Shown piece after piece: positions 1 to 8,528 of a DNA stretch of 64,000 bases. A model generated the notes under the pieces. That model made no database searches, was not told the origin of the DNA, and saw nothing but the letters and a program-made list of their open reading frames with translations. Where the stretch lies: positions 17,185-81,184 of the forward strand of contig CAYWGD010000019.1 of NCBI GenBank assembly GCA_964457335.1. The letters run 5' to 3'. Source of the DNA: CAJBVW01 sp964457335 (lineage in GTDB: Bacteria; Myxococcota_A; UBA796; SXON01). Numbering within the stretch: position 1 is the first letter of the stretch; each line of letters starts with the position of its first letter. A program made the translations under genes and the position numbers.

Positions 1-3000
1 GTAGACAGCCGCGAGGCGCGAATCGTCCGGCGAGACGGCGTGGGCGTCGGGGAGCGGATGCTCCGCCACGAGGTCGCCGGTGCGGGCGTCATGGACCCGG
101 AGGTTCGGGTGGAAGGGGAAGGTGACGAGGTGGCCGGAAGGGGAGAACCACGCGGTGAGCGGGCCGTTCGCGTGCCCCAGGGTGGCGACGCGCTCCCCGG
201 CGGAGGTGCGGACGTGATGGTCGCGGCCGTCCCACTCCACGAGGGTGCGACCATCCGGTGCGCTCGCGAGGAAGTCGCCCGGGGGCGCGGGGCGCTCCTC
301 GCCGGTGATCGGATCGATCCAGACGTTGCCGTCGGGGCGGGCGAGGAGGAGGTGGCCGTCCTCGTTCCAGAGCAGGGTGCCCCGATCCATCTCGAACCCC
401 TCGACCCGATGTGCCAGGCCGTCGCGCACGACGATCGCCCGCTCGCCGGGGGCGAGGATGACCGGATCGTCCGCCGGCGTCCAGGCAACGTCCAGCGGGA
501 AGGCTTCCGTGTAGACGACGTCGGCTCTCCCGTCGACGGGCGACCAGGCGTGCGCGCGCGCCCCGCCGTAGAGGACGCGTCCCTCCCGCACCGCGAGTCG
601 TGCGCCCCAGCCGAACACGACCGATGGGGCGAGCGGATGGAGTGGCGTGAGCGACGCCCCCATCCGGAAGACCGTGCCGGAGCTGGCAGCGGGCGTGAAG
701 AGCCGGCGGTGGTCGGCCCGCCGGACCGCGCGCGGCAGGCCCTCGCCTTCCACCGTCACCACATCCACGCCGGACGACACGTCCACCCGGGTCGGAGCCG
801 TGAGCCGCCGGCTCCACACGGGCAGGTTCTTCATCCGGTAGCCGGCGAGCACCTCTCCGGTGAGCGAGACGACCGAGGCCTCGCCACGCCGGGTCCCCGC
901 CACGATCCGCTCCCCGTCGAGGAAGCTGGCCACGCCCGTCCCCGCGGTCTCGGGCACGAGCCTCTTCTCTCCGTCGGCCACGTCGAACACGACGATGCCC
1001 GCGTCCGTGACCACGAGCACGCGCGCGCCGTCCGGGGAGACGTCCACCCAGGTCGCCTCGCGCGTGAGGCTCCGCGCCTCGCCCGCCACGGAGTAGACGG
1101 TCCCACCCAGGAAGAACCACTCGCCGTCGGGGAACCACGCCGCGTTCGGTGCGCCGTCGGACGGGCCCTGCCACTCGGGCTCGTCCGGATCGACCCCGAA
1201 GACGACCGCGCGCCGCTCGCTCACGACGAGGAGCCGATCACCTCCCGGGCACCACGCCACCCAGCGCACCGCGCCGCCGGACACGCGGTACACCCGCGCG
1301 AGGCGCCCCGCGTCCGCGTCGAACACGCGCACCGTGCCGTCGGCGGCGCCGACGGTGAACCGGTCGTCGTCGAGGACGGTGGTCGTCGCCGCGGCGCCCG
1401 ACTCGAGCCACCACGCCGGCGCCTCGGGCACCGGCCGGATCCCCGGCGGGGGCGGGCCCTCGCAGCCCGGCGCCGTGGCCCCCGCGAGGTCGGCGTTCCC
1501 CCACACGACCTCGCGGAGCCTCGCGCCGGCGAAGCGCGCCGCGCGCAGGTCGGCGCCGTGGAGCTTCGCGCCGCGCAGGTCGGCGCGGACGAACACCGCG
1601 CCGGGCGCGCGGATCCCGCCGAAGTCGCACTCGCGGAGGTCGGCGGCGGTGAGCGTCGCCCGGGTGAGGTCCGCCCCCGCGACCGACGCGGCGCGCATCG
1701 CGGCCCCGTCGAGCCGCGCCTCGCGGAGTGAGGCGCCGCCGAGGCGCGCCCCGCCGAGCCGCGCGCCGGTGAGGTCGGCCCGCGCGAGGTCGGCCCCCCG
1801 GAGGTTCGCGAGCTCCAGGTCGAGGCCGCCGAGCGCGACGCCCACGAGGTTGGCGCCCTGGAGCTCGGCGCCTCGCGGCACCATCGTCTCCAAACCCGCC
1901 TTCGCCGCGCTCGCCGCGAGGCGGAGCGCGTTCTCGCTGGCGCGCGCGCGGTAGGGGCGGGCGAGAAGGCGGAGCACCTCGTCCCGCAGCGGCCCGCCCG
2001 CGCCGAGGTCGAGGACGAAGCGCACCACCTCCGGCGAGAGCGCCTCGGTGCCCAGCGCGGCCGTCACTCCGTCGGCGCCCGCCGCCGCCGCGCGGACGAC
2101 ACGCTTCGCCAGGAAGAACTCCAGGAAGCTCTTGTGCGAGAAGCCGTAGTGGCCGTCCGCCGTGCGGGTGAGGAACGCGGCGGTCCGCAGCTCGAGGTCC
2201 ACCCGATCGAGGTCGAGGCCGGCGAAGGTCTCCGCGGGCATCGTCCGGAGCGCGGCCAGGAGGTCGCGGTGATGGATCCGGCGCTCGGGGCGGGTCCACA
2301 ACTCCGCGGCGAGGAGCTCCAGGACGGCGGCCCGCTGCTCGGGCGTGGTCGAGAACACCGCGCGGCTCTGCTCGCGGAGCCACCCGTCGGTGTAGGTCGT
2401 GTACAGGCCGGCGACGGTGACCGCGCCGCCGCGGGCGGCGAGCTCCGGGAGCGACTGGATGATCATCTCCAGCAGCACGGGCCGCGGGGCGAGGCTCGCG
2501 AGGTCGTAGGTCGTGTCGATGAGGGCGCGGGCCTCGGCGGCGCGCTCCCCGAGGTGGTGGCGCAGGAAGGTGTCGACCTGCGCGGAGTCGAAGAGGGCGA
2601 GCTCGTCGATGGTGGCGCGGTAGCCGCGCGCCACGTCCCCGAGCGCGGAGTCGCGCGCCTGGAGCACCTCCGCCGTGGCGCCGAGCGCGACGTCCTTCAC
2701 CTGCTGCTGGTCGCGGAAGAAGTGCGTCCGGCAGGTGAGGAGGACGCGGTTCCCGCCGGGCTCCCAGGCGGGCTCGGCCGCGCGCGCAACGAGCTGGCGG
2801 AGCTGCTCGTCGAGGCCGCGGCCCGCGGCGGCCACCCCCATCTCGTCGAAGCCGTCGAGGAGGAGCACCACCCGCCCCGCGGACAAGAGCTCCAGGATCA
2901 GGGCGGGGTTGCCGTGCCAGCCGAGCTCGGCCCGGAGGTGCTCCTGGAGGAGCCCCTCGAGCGAGATCGCGTTCGGGAAGCGCTTGAGGTCCACCGCGAG

Positions 3001-4497
3001 CGGCACCGGCGCGGTCGGATCGTCCTGGGCCCGCAGCGCGAGCTCGTAGGCGAAGCGGCGGAAGAACGCCGTCTTGCCGGTGCCGTAGTCGCCGAGCACG
3101 ATCCAGAGCGGCGAGCTGGCGCCCGTCGCCCAGGCGTGCGCCCGCTCGAGCAGGTCGGCCGCGCCCTCCGCGCCGTCGCGCACGACGCGCTGGGCCACGT
3201 AGGTGCGGGCGAGCCCGCTCGCCTCGAAGCCGGCGCGCAGCCGCGCGAGGTACGGCCCCGCGTCGAACAGCTGCTGCTCCAGCTCCCCGATGGTCACCGC
3301 GTGGACCGGCGGGGACACCGTCGAGGCCTCCCGCGCCGCCGCGGTGAAGGCGCGCGCCACGAACATCCCCGCGGTGCCCGGCCTGGCGGCGGCGACGCCG
3401 CGGAGCCCCTCGATCCGATCCTTCCCGACGGGCGCGCGGCCGTCCTTGCAGGAGACGACGAGCTGCTCCCGGGCCACGAGGCCGGCGCGTGCCGCCGAGA
3501 AGTCGAAGCCCTCGCCGTTCGCGCCGCGCGTCACCGCGAAGCCCCCGAGCTCCAGGAGCCGCGCGACGCGGTCCTCGAAGCGCCGTTCGCGAGGAGCGCC
3601 CTCGGCCGGCACGTCGGTCGCCCCCTCCAGCCGCTCGACCTGGGCGCGCCTGAGCTGCGCGATGCGCTCCGCCACCACCCGGTAGGCCTCGGCCACGGGC
3701 GACTCCGCGTCGGTCAGCGCGAGCAGGTCCTCCGCGAAGAGGAGCCGCGGGTCGAACGGAACCTCCGCGAACGCGCGCCCCTTGAGGAGCGCGTCCCATT
3801 GCCGCCGGCGCTCGTCCCGCCGGACGGGATCGGCCGGCACGGGCGAGGCGACGAGCAGGAGCTCCAGCGGAGGCCGGTCGCCGCGGGCGAGGAGCCGCCC
3901 CTCCGTCGCGGGCTCGAGCGCCTTCTTGATCTCGAGGAGCCCGTAGGTGTTCTGCCAGGCGAGGCTCCCGACGAGCACGGTCGTGTCGGGCAGCACGGCC
4001 GCGAGCAGCGCGCCGAGGTCGGTCACGCCGGTGCGCGAGTCGACGAGCAGATGGTCGAGCTCCAGGCCGGTCGAGAGCGCGTCGACGAGCGCGCGGAAGA
4101 GCGCGTGCCCGCGCTCGGGCTCGGTCACGAGCAGGGTGAGCCAGTCGACCTCGTTGTGGAGCCGCGCGAAGTTCGCGCCCTCGCCGAACGCCGGCAGGAT
4201 CGAGAGGCGCGGCTGCCCGGGGACGCGGCAGACGCACGCGAGGAGCCGCTCGCGAAGCGACGCGGGCAGCGGCAGCGGGCCCCCCTCCGCCTGCCACGCG
4301 CCCATCCACTCGAGGAACCCTTCCTCGCCGACGCGCGCCGGCGCGAGCGCCGGGATCCGGTGCATCCCGGGCGCCTCGAGGTCGAGGTCCCAGAGGAGCA
4401 CCCGCCCGCGCCGGGCCAGGAGCGCACCCACGTTGGCGAGGAGCAGGGTGCGCCCCACGCCGCCCTTGAAGCTGTAGAAGGTCGTGACGTGGCTCAC
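1..4497 (-). CDS. Giant NLR-like (STAND) protein: ParA-like ATPase, Mrr-like nuclease, NACHT, pentapeptide repeats, beta-propeller (3' end cut by window edge)
   Basis: The frame opens with GTG at 4497 and has no stop down to base 1, so 1499 residues are visible and the C-terminus is missing. Residues 5-280 resemble a ParA/MinD-type ATPase: FKGGVGRT at 10-17, LWDLDLEAPG at 35-44, DSRTG at 153-157. Residues 305-400 look like an Mrr-type endonuclease (D332, then CK at 350-351 where QxK is usual). Residues 460-800 are a NACHT NTPase: Walker A GDYGTGKT 469-476, Walker B LLLDGFDE 545-552, TCRTHFF 588-594, closing motif FSHKSFLEFF 786-795. Pentapeptide-type A(D/N)LxG repeats fill about 876-1010, and WD-like beta-propeller blades follow to the edge. 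The start overlaps the upstream stop (GTGA), so translation is probably coupled to the winged-helix gene. By family knowledge, nuclease-STAND-repeat proteins such as Avs sense phage proteins and then cleave DNA. That role, and any role of the ATPase, is inferred. Confidence 0.9.
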   Translation of the reverse strand, partial: MSHVTTFYSFKGGVGRTLLLANVGALLARRGRVLLWDLDLEAPGMHRIPALAPARVGEEGFLEWMGAWQAEGGPLPLPASLRERLLACVCRVPGQPRLSILPAFGEGANFARLHNEVDWLTLLVTEPERGHALFRALVDALSTGLELDHLLVDSRTGVTDLGALLAAVLPDTTVLVGSLAWQNTYGLLEIKKALEPATEGRLLARGDRPPLELLLVASPVPADPVRRDERRRQWDALLKGRAFAEVPFDPRLLFAEDLLALTDAESPVAEAYRVVAERIAQLRRAQVERLEGATDVPAEGAPRERRFEDRVARLLELGGFAVTRGANGEGFDFSAARAGLVAREQLVVSCKDGRAPVGKDRIEGLRGVAAARPGTAGMFVARAFTAAAREASTVSPPVHAVTIGELEQQLFDAGPYLARLRAGFEASGLARTYVAQRVVRDGAEGAADLLERAHAWATGASSPLWIVLGDYGTGKTAFFRRFAYELALRAQDDPTAPVPLAVDLKRFPNAISLEGLLQEHLRAELGWHGNPALILELLSAGRVVLLLDGFDEMGVAAAGRGLDEQLRQLVARAAEPAWEPGGNRVLLTCRTHFFRDQQQVKDVALGATAEVLQARDSALGDVARGYRATIDELALFDSAQVDTFLRHHLGERAAEARALIDTTYDLASLAPRPVLLEMIIQSLPELAARGGAVTVAGLYTTYTDGWLREQSRAVFSTTPEQRAAVLELLAAELWTRPERRIHHRDLLAALRTMPAETFAGLDLDRVDLELRTAAFLTRTADGHYGFSHKSFLEFFLAKRVVRAAAAGADGVTAALGTEALSPEVVRFVLDLGAGGPLRDEVLRLLARPYRARASENALRLAASAAKAGLETMVPRGAELQGANLVGVALGGLDLELANLRGADLARADLTGARLGGARLGGASLREARLDGAAMRAASVAGADLTRATLTAADLRECDFGGIRAPGAVFVRADLRGAKLHGADLRAARFAGARLREVVWGNADLAGATAPGCEGPPPPGIRPVPEAPAWWLESGAAATTTVLDDDRFTVGAADGTVRVFDADAGRLARVYRVSGGAVRWVAWCPGGDRLLVVSERRAVVFGVDPDEPEWQGPSDGAPNAAWFPDGEWFFLGGTVYSVAGEARSLTREATWVDVSPDGARVLVVTDAGIVVFDVADGEKRLVPETAGTGVASFLDGERIVAGTRRGEASVVSLTGEVLAGYRMKNLPVWSRRLTAPTRVDVSSGVDVVTVEGEGLPRAVRRADHRRLFTPAASSGTVFRMGASLTPLHPLAPSVVFGWGARLAVREGRVLYGGARAHAWSPVDGRADVVYTEAFPLDVAWTPADDPVILAPGERAIVVRDGLAHRVEGFEMDRGTLLWNEDGHLLLARPDGNVWIDPITGEERPAPPGDFLASAPDGRTLVEWDGRDHHVRTSAGERVATLGHANGPLTAWFSPSGHLVTFPFHPNLRVHDARTGDLVAEHPLPDAHAVSPDDSRLAAVY

Positions 4498-5300
4498 GCG
4501 GGGAGGCCGACCCGCGGCGCCGGCCCCTCCCAGATGCGGGCGAAGCGGCGCTCGCCGGCGCGCTCAGAGCCTGACCGGGAATCCCGGACCGAGCCCGCTG
4601 AGGCGCATCCGGATGCCGGCTGCGCTCCGGCCGAGTGCGCAGGCCCGAGGCCTGTAATCGAGGCCGGGGCGCGGCCGGCGCCGGAGGCGTCCAGCGGGCG
4701 ACGGGAGGGATTCCCGGTCCGGCTCTCAGCAGCGCCGGTCGCGTGCGCCGGTTCGGCGGCCGCGTGCTCCGGCGGCGCGTTCGGCCCCACGAAGAGCTGG
4801 TTCTCACGGCCGAGCGTGCGGCGCTCGATGAGCTCGTTCGCCTCGGCGAGGTTGAGGACGCGCGTCAGGTTGGCCTTCTGGAGCCCGAGCAGATCGCCCA
4901 GGACGTGCTGCGGGATGCCGGGCCGCCCACGGACCGTCCGCAGCACCTCGGCGACGTGTGCACGGCCGAGCACCGCGACGGGGTCCTGCGCGTCCATGGC
5001 GGCGAGCCGGCTCTCCAGGATGGCGGCGAACGCGCGCCATCGCGCCGCCCACGGGGTGTCCGAGCCCGCGAGCGCGCGGCGCGCCGTGGCGCTGGCGCTT
5101 CGGATCACCTCGACCCAGGGCTCCAGGGCCTCCCGCCCCGCCCGCCGCTGGAGGAGGCGGACCACCTGGTGCCGGAACACGTAGTCGACGGCATCCGCGG
5201 TGGGCTCGTCCAGGGCGACGCCGCGGAGCGCCTCGGCGACCTCCTCCACGGGTGTGTCCAGGAGCGTGGGAGCCGGCTGGCGGAGGAAGTCGATGGACAT
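4494..5300 (-). CDS. Winged-helix (MarR-like) protein co-translated with the STAND gene
   Basis: A 268-residue protein. Residues 1-105 are predicted helical. Residues 108-172 look like a winged helix (GIPQHVLGDLLGLQKANLTR, then a strand pair ending NQLFVGP), typical of MarR/Rrf2-like DNA binding. The tail from about 175 is Ala/Pro/Ser/Arg-rich and disordered-looking, and residues 191-246 are encoded by an inverted-repeat element that may be an insertion. The stop TGA overlaps the GTG of the giant STAND gene, so this is the first gene of a two-gene unit. The start at 5300 has no Shine-Dalgarno but lies 3-4 bases after a predicted transcription start. It may regulate the pair or act as its partner. 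Which one is not visible in the sequence. Confidence 0.85.
   Translation of the reverse strand: MSIDFLRQPAPTLLDTPVEEVAEALRGVALDEPTADAVDYVFRHQVVRLLQRRAGREALEPWVEVIRSASATARRALAGSDTPWAARWRAFAAILESRLAAMDAQDPVAVLGRAHVAEVLRTVRGRPGIPQHVLGDLLGLQKANLTRVLNLAEANELIERRTLGRENQLFVGPNAPPEHAAAEPAHATGAAESRTGNPSRRPLDASGAGRAPASITGLGPAHSAGAQPASGCASAGSVRDSRSGSERAGERRFARIWEGPAPRVGLPA
4563..4729. repeat. 167-bp element with 22-bp terminal inverted repeats (20/22 match) inside the winged-helix gene
   Basis: Bases 4563-4584 and the reverse complement of 4708-4729 match at 20 of 22 positions, with a perfect 12-bp core GACCGGGAATCC. The segment lies in the 3' third of the winged-helix gene and is read through in frame as residues 191-246. 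It looks like a small mobile or REP-type palindromic element that was absorbed into coding sequence. No clear target-site duplication was identified and no second copy was seen in the window. Confidence 0.5.
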
Positions 5301-5309
5301 GACTGAACG

Positions 5310-5339
5310 ATAATCTCATCCGGCCGGGGCAATGGTCAA
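5310..5339 (-). promoter_or_regulatory. Predicted sigma70-type promoter of the winged-helix/STAND unit, giving a leaderless mRNA
   Basis: On the minus strand, TTGACC (5339-5334) is followed after 18 bp by GATTAT (5315-5310), with an extended -10 TG at 5318-5317. Transcription would start near 5304-5303, just before the ATG at 5300, which fits the missing Shine-Dalgarno. The AT content is conspicuous in this GC-rich contig. The motif lies between the nitrilase stop and the winged-helix start, suggesting the two are separate transcription units. Confidence 0.5.
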
Positions 5340-5346
5340 CAAAGGT

Positions 5347-6555
5347 TCACGAGAGGGGGGCGGCGCGGACGCCGCCGCGGACCTGCCCCTCGGGTGGGAA
5401 GAGCTCGGGCTCCCCTCCACCCGGGTACACGAGCCCGCCCGTGGGCGCGCCGTCCATGCCCTGGATCGCGACCGCCGACACCGTCCGGTGCACGAGGTTC
5501 AGGCGCTTCGCGCGCGCGAGGTGCAGGCGCCGCGTCGCGTCGTTGCTCATCGAGGGGACGAGCACGAGCCCCGGCCCCACGAGGTTCCACAAGGTCTGCA
5601 AGGCCGGATCGAGGTCCTCGCAGAAGTCGAGGCACACCGCGACGGCGAGGATGCCCAGCGGCGTGTGGAGGAGCGTCAGCCGGTCCGCGCCGTCGATGTC
5701 CTCGTAGATCGCGTGGTCGCCCTTCTCGACCCGCTCCGGGGCGAGCTTGACGTGCGTGTGCACCACGTCCCCGAAGCGGTCGTACACGCGCGCCACGTTG
5801 CGGCGGCCCTCGTGGAAGCTCCCGGGGCACACGAGCAGGAGCCCGTGCGTGTGGGTGGTGAGCCAGTCGGGCACCACCCGGGCGGCCGTGGGGCACACCG
5901 TCAGCTCGGGCAGCACCCCGACCTGCGCCTCGCCGGCGGCGGCCTCGGTGAGGGCCACCTCGATCGAGCGGGCGCGTGCCGCCACGTCCGAGAGCGCAGG
6001 CGCGCCGTAGAGCGGCGCCGTCGTGCCCCAGTTCGTCCGGACCGCGTCCGCGAAGCCGGCCACGTACACCCGGACCGCGCCCGCGGCGCGAACGGCGGTG
6101 AGCGCGCGCGCCAGCGAGGCGTCGCAGGCACGCAGCTCGACGCGGAGGCCCGCGTGGAGGGCCGGGACGACGTGGTGGTAGCGGAGCCAGAAGGGCAGCT
6201 GGCGCGGCTGGCGGAGCGGCGTCGACCAGCCGATCGGACGCTGCACGACCCAGGCGTCCGGCGCGTCGACCCGGATCGGCTTGGCCTCGTGCCCCGCCGT
6301 CCGCTCGCCGAGCTCCGTGTCCATGGCGGCGAGCAGGGCGAGCGGGTCGAGCGCGAGCCCCGGCGCGGGGACCTTGCCGCCGTCGAGCGCGCTCGCCCAG
6401 CGGGCCTTGCGCGTGACGTACCGATCGCGGTCGGCCGCGTACGCCGCCAGCGCGGGCTCGCGGAGCCGCAGATCGTCCCGCACGGCGCTCGCGAGCGCCG
6501 CCAACGCCCCGTAGGGGTCCTTCGCCCACCGCCCGATCAGCCCTGCCGGATCCAC
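5347..6555 (-). CDS. Nitrilase-superfamily (carbon-nitrogen hydrolase) protein with N-terminal extension
   Basis: 402 residues from a GTG preceded by a GAGG-type ribosome site. The C-terminal half (about 160-390) carries the nitrilase catalytic triad: Glu217 in LPELTV, Lys270 in HVKLAPE and Cys308 in AVCLDFCE. Such enzymes hydrolyse amides or nitriles, or transfer acyl groups, through a cysteine thioester. The first ~160 residues do not resemble the catalytic fold and may bind substrate or a partner. The family is usually 260-300 residues, so the extension is unusual. It lies 46 bases upstream of the winged-helix/STAND pair, but a promoter-like sequence in that gap argues for separate expression. 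The substrate cannot be told. Confidence 0.85.
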   Translation of the reverse strand: MDPAGLIGRWAKDPYGALAALASAVRDDLRLREPALAAYAADRDRYVTRKARWASALDGGKVPAPGLALDPLALLAAMDTELGERTAGHEAKPIRVDAPDAWVVQRPIGWSTPLRQPRQLPFWLRYHHVVPALHAGLRVELRACDASLARALTAVRAAGAVRVYVAGFADAVRTNWGTTAPLYGAPALSDVAARARSIEVALTEAAAGEAQVGVLPELTVCPTAARVVPDWLTTHTHGLLLVCPGSFHEGRRNVARVYDRFGDVVHTHVKLAPERVEKGDHAIYEDIDGADRLTLLHTPLGILAVAVCLDFCEDLDPALQTLWNLVGPGLVLVPSMSNDATRRLHLARAKRLNLVHRTVSAVAIQGMDGAPTGGLVYPGGGEPELFPPEGQVRGGVRAAPLS

Positions 6556-6612
6556 GCCACCGCCTCGCGACGGAGTCTACCGCGGAGCCCAGCCAGAACC
6601 TGTCCGCCCGGG

Positions 6613-7818
6613 CTACGCCCCCGCCCGCACCTTCGGGTGGCGCAGCTCGAGCACGCTCTCCTCCGCGGGGACGCCGATGCGGAGCGGGAAGCCGTAGTGG
6701 CCGTTGGCGCGGTGCACGTAGAGGCGGTTCTGGCGGACGCCCCACGCGCCGTGGTCCGGGAGCCCCGCGAGGGCGCGCACCGCGGTCCAGTCGAGGCCGA
6801 GCGAGACGAGGCCGACGTGGCCGCCGTGCGTGTGCCCGGAGAGGACGAGGTCGGCGGCGCCGGCGGGCAGGTGCTGGAAGGCGCCCGGATCGTGGAGGAG
6901 CACGAGGCGCAGGCCGTCGGCGGGGCGCACGAGGTCCACGAGCACGCCCTTCATGGCGCGGGCGCGGTCGCGCCAGTGGAAGTCCATGCCGACCACCTGG
7001 ACCTTGCCGGCGCGGGTGACGACGGTGGCGGCCTCGTCGACGAGCAGGCGCACGCCGGCCATCGCGAGGCCCTCGGCCACGGCGTCGGGCGCCTCGAGGT
7101 CGTGGTTGCCGCGACAGGCGAACACGTGGGGGTGCGCCGCGAGCGGCGCGAGGGCCCGGCCGAGCATGGCGGCCTCGCCGTTCGTCTCGCGGGTGAAGTA
7201 GTCGCCGGTGAGCACGATGATGTCGGGCCCGGCGGCCACCGCGCGCTCGCAGATGCGCCGGAGCCGCGCCTCGCTCATGAAGGGTCCGAGGTGCGGGTCG
7301 GAGATCTGCACGATGCGGAGCCCCTCGTGGCCGGGGCGCGAGAGCCCCCGCCGGCGCCGGATCATCTCCGGGAGCCGCGTGAGCCGCTCGGGAGTGGGCG
7401 TGGTGAGGTCCACGGTGACGGTCTCCTGGCGCGAGGTCAGGCTCCAGCCGAGCCCGAGCGCCGCCACCACGAAGGGGAGCCACGCCAGCGTCCCGATGCC
7501 CGGCACGCTCCAGGGAATCGCCAGGAAGGTGGCCACGACGAACCAGGACGCGGGCCAGTTGACGAGCGGCTGCCACCAGCGCGGCGTGGCCTTCCCGCGC
7601 GCGAGCGCCCCGATCATCCCGTAGACCGTGGCCTGGAGGTACCAGAACGCCGGCGCGTACGGCCCCGCGAGGCGGTACGACGCCACCGCCATCGTGCCCT
7701 GGATGCCCAGGATCACGAACAGGGGCACCGCGAAGCGCAGGCCGCGCACCCGACCGACCCAGGCGGAGACCCCGAGCGTGACGGCAAGGCAGGCGAGCGC
7801 GAAGGGGAGCATTGGCAC
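6613..7818 (-). CDS. Membrane-anchored calcineurin-like metallophosphoesterase
   Basis: 401 residues. The N-terminal ~145 residues hold four likely membrane segments. A cytoplasmic phosphoesterase domain follows with the binuclear metal motifs in order: SDPHLG, LTGDYF, GNHD and SGHTHGGH. This resembles the YkuE/YaeI group, which act on lipid-linked or membrane phosphoesters. Two starts are possible: the GTG at 7818 and the ATG at 7812. Upstream lies one copy of the 19-bp repeat that brackets vapBC. Without that cassette the gene would follow the EamA transporter by about 40 bases, so an ancestral operon is likely. Confidence 0.88.
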   Translation of the reverse strand: MPMLPFALACLAVTLGVSAWVGRVRGLRFAVPLFVILGIQGTMAVASYRLAGPYAPAFWYLQATVYGMIGALARGKATPRWWQPLVNWPASWFVVATFLAIPWSVPGIGTLAWLPFVVAALGLGWSLTSRQETVTVDLTTPTPERLTRLPEMIRRRRGLSRPGHEGLRIVQISDPHLGPFMSEARLRRICERAVAAGPDIIVLTGDYFTRETNGEAAMLGRALAPLAAHPHVFACRGNHDLEAPDAVAEGLAMAGVRLLVDEAATVVTRAGKVQVVGMDFHWRDRARAMKGVLVDLVRPADGLRLVLLHDPGAFQHLPAGAADLVLSGHTHGGHVGLVSLGLDWTAVRALAGLPDHGAWGVRQNRLYVHRANGHYGFPLRIGVPAEESVLELRHPKVRAGA

Positions 7819-7831
7819 TACAACGTAGCCG

Positions 7832-7850
7832 GGCGCGCCTTCATCCCTCG
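7832..7850. repeat. Left copy of 19-bp direct repeat flanking vapBC
   Basis: GGCGCGCCTTCATCCCTCG is identical to bases 8596-8614, in the same orientation. It lies between the vapC stop and the metallophosphoesterase start. Confidence 0.8.
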
Positions 7851-7860
7851 TGGTCGCCTT

Positions 7861-8253
7861 TCAGTAGCGGGCCAGCTCCAGGTCCGTCTGCGCGAAGTCG
7901 TTCCCGGTGCAGAGCAGGGGCGCGTCCGCGGCCCTCGCCACGGCGTAGCAGAGGCAATCCCCGAAGTTCAGGCGCGCGGGATGCCGCCCGCGGCCGAAGC
8001 GGGCGTAGGCGGCGTGGGCGTGCGTCCAGAGCTCGGGCGGGAAGGGCAGCACGACGATGGCGAGCCGGGTGAGCAGGGCGTTCAGGATGGACTCCCCGCG
8101 CCCGGGGAAGCGGCTCTCCAGCACGAGCGCAGCCTCCGCCGCCGTGGGTGCTCCGATGCCGCTCCCCGGGTTCGCCGCCAGGGCGTCCACGAGCTCTTCG
8201 GCGCCCGGCTCGCCGAGGGCGATGGCGACGAGGGCCGACGCGTCGACGATCAC
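7861..8253 (-). CDS. vapC: VapC-type PIN-domain toxin ribonuclease
   Basis: 130 residues starting at a GTG that overlaps the antitoxin stop (GTGA). The frame stays open upstream to 8340, but VIVDASALVAIAL is the expected PIN start. The four acidic residues of the PIN active site are present: Asp4, Glu40, Asp99 (NFGDC) and Asp119 (TGNDF). VapC toxins cleave tRNA or rRNA in a metal-dependent way and are held inactive by VapB. The pair sits between perfect 19-bp direct repeats, suggesting recent insertion. Confidence 0.92.
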   Translation of the reverse strand: MIVDASALVAIALGEPGAEELVDALAANPGSGIGAPTAAEAALVLESRFPGRGESILNALLTRLAIVVLPFPPELWTHAHAAYARFGRGRHPARLNFGDCLCYAVARAADAPLLCTGNDFAQTDLELARY

Positions 8254-8522
8254 ACGCCCTCCGGCCCGTAGCCGAGCGCCGCGTCCTCCTCCTCGCGGGT
8301 GACCGGCCGCCCGCGCTGCTCGGGAGGCAACGTCGGCCACACCTCGGCCCGGAGCCAGGCGAGCGTGTCGTCGCGGCGTCGGCGCTGGAACGCGGCGGCG
8401 CGGGTTCGTGCCAGCCGCTCCTCGAGGGCGCGTCGGACCGCCTCGGTGCGGCTCTCACCCGTGTGCGCGGCGAGCTCCTCGACGAGGCGCTCGACCTCGT
8501 CGTTCTTGATGTTCAGCGCCAT
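8250..8522 (-). CDS. vapB: VapB-type antitoxin (Rv0623/PSK family)
   Basis: 90 residues beginning MALNIKNDEVERLVEELA, typical of the Rv0623-like antitoxins paired with PIN toxins: a short strand then a ribbon-helix-helix for operator DNA. The C-terminal part (RPVTREEEDAALGYGPEGV) would wrap the toxin. The ATG at 8522 is preferred over upstream in-frame codons because the family begins here and a -10 box lies six bases upstream. There is no Shine-Dalgarno, so leaderless translation is likely. It is coupled to vapC by a GTGA overlap. Confidence 0.92.
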   Translation of the reverse strand: MALNIKNDEVERLVEELAAHTGESRTEAVRRALEERLARTRAAAFQRRRRDDTLAWLRAEVWPTLPPEQRGRPVTREEEDAALGYGPEGV

Positions 8523-8528
8523 GTGAGG

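Noticed and set aside
1238..4807. A 1189-codon minus-strand frame over the STAND gene
   Set aside because: The adjacent frame from GTG 4497 carries all the ATPase, nuclease, NACHT and repeat motifs. This one has none.
5300..5347. Nitrilase, winged-helix and STAND genes as one three-gene operon
   Set aside because: A promoter-like sequence with a leaderless start fills the gap, so a separate unit is more likely. Co-transcription is not excluded.
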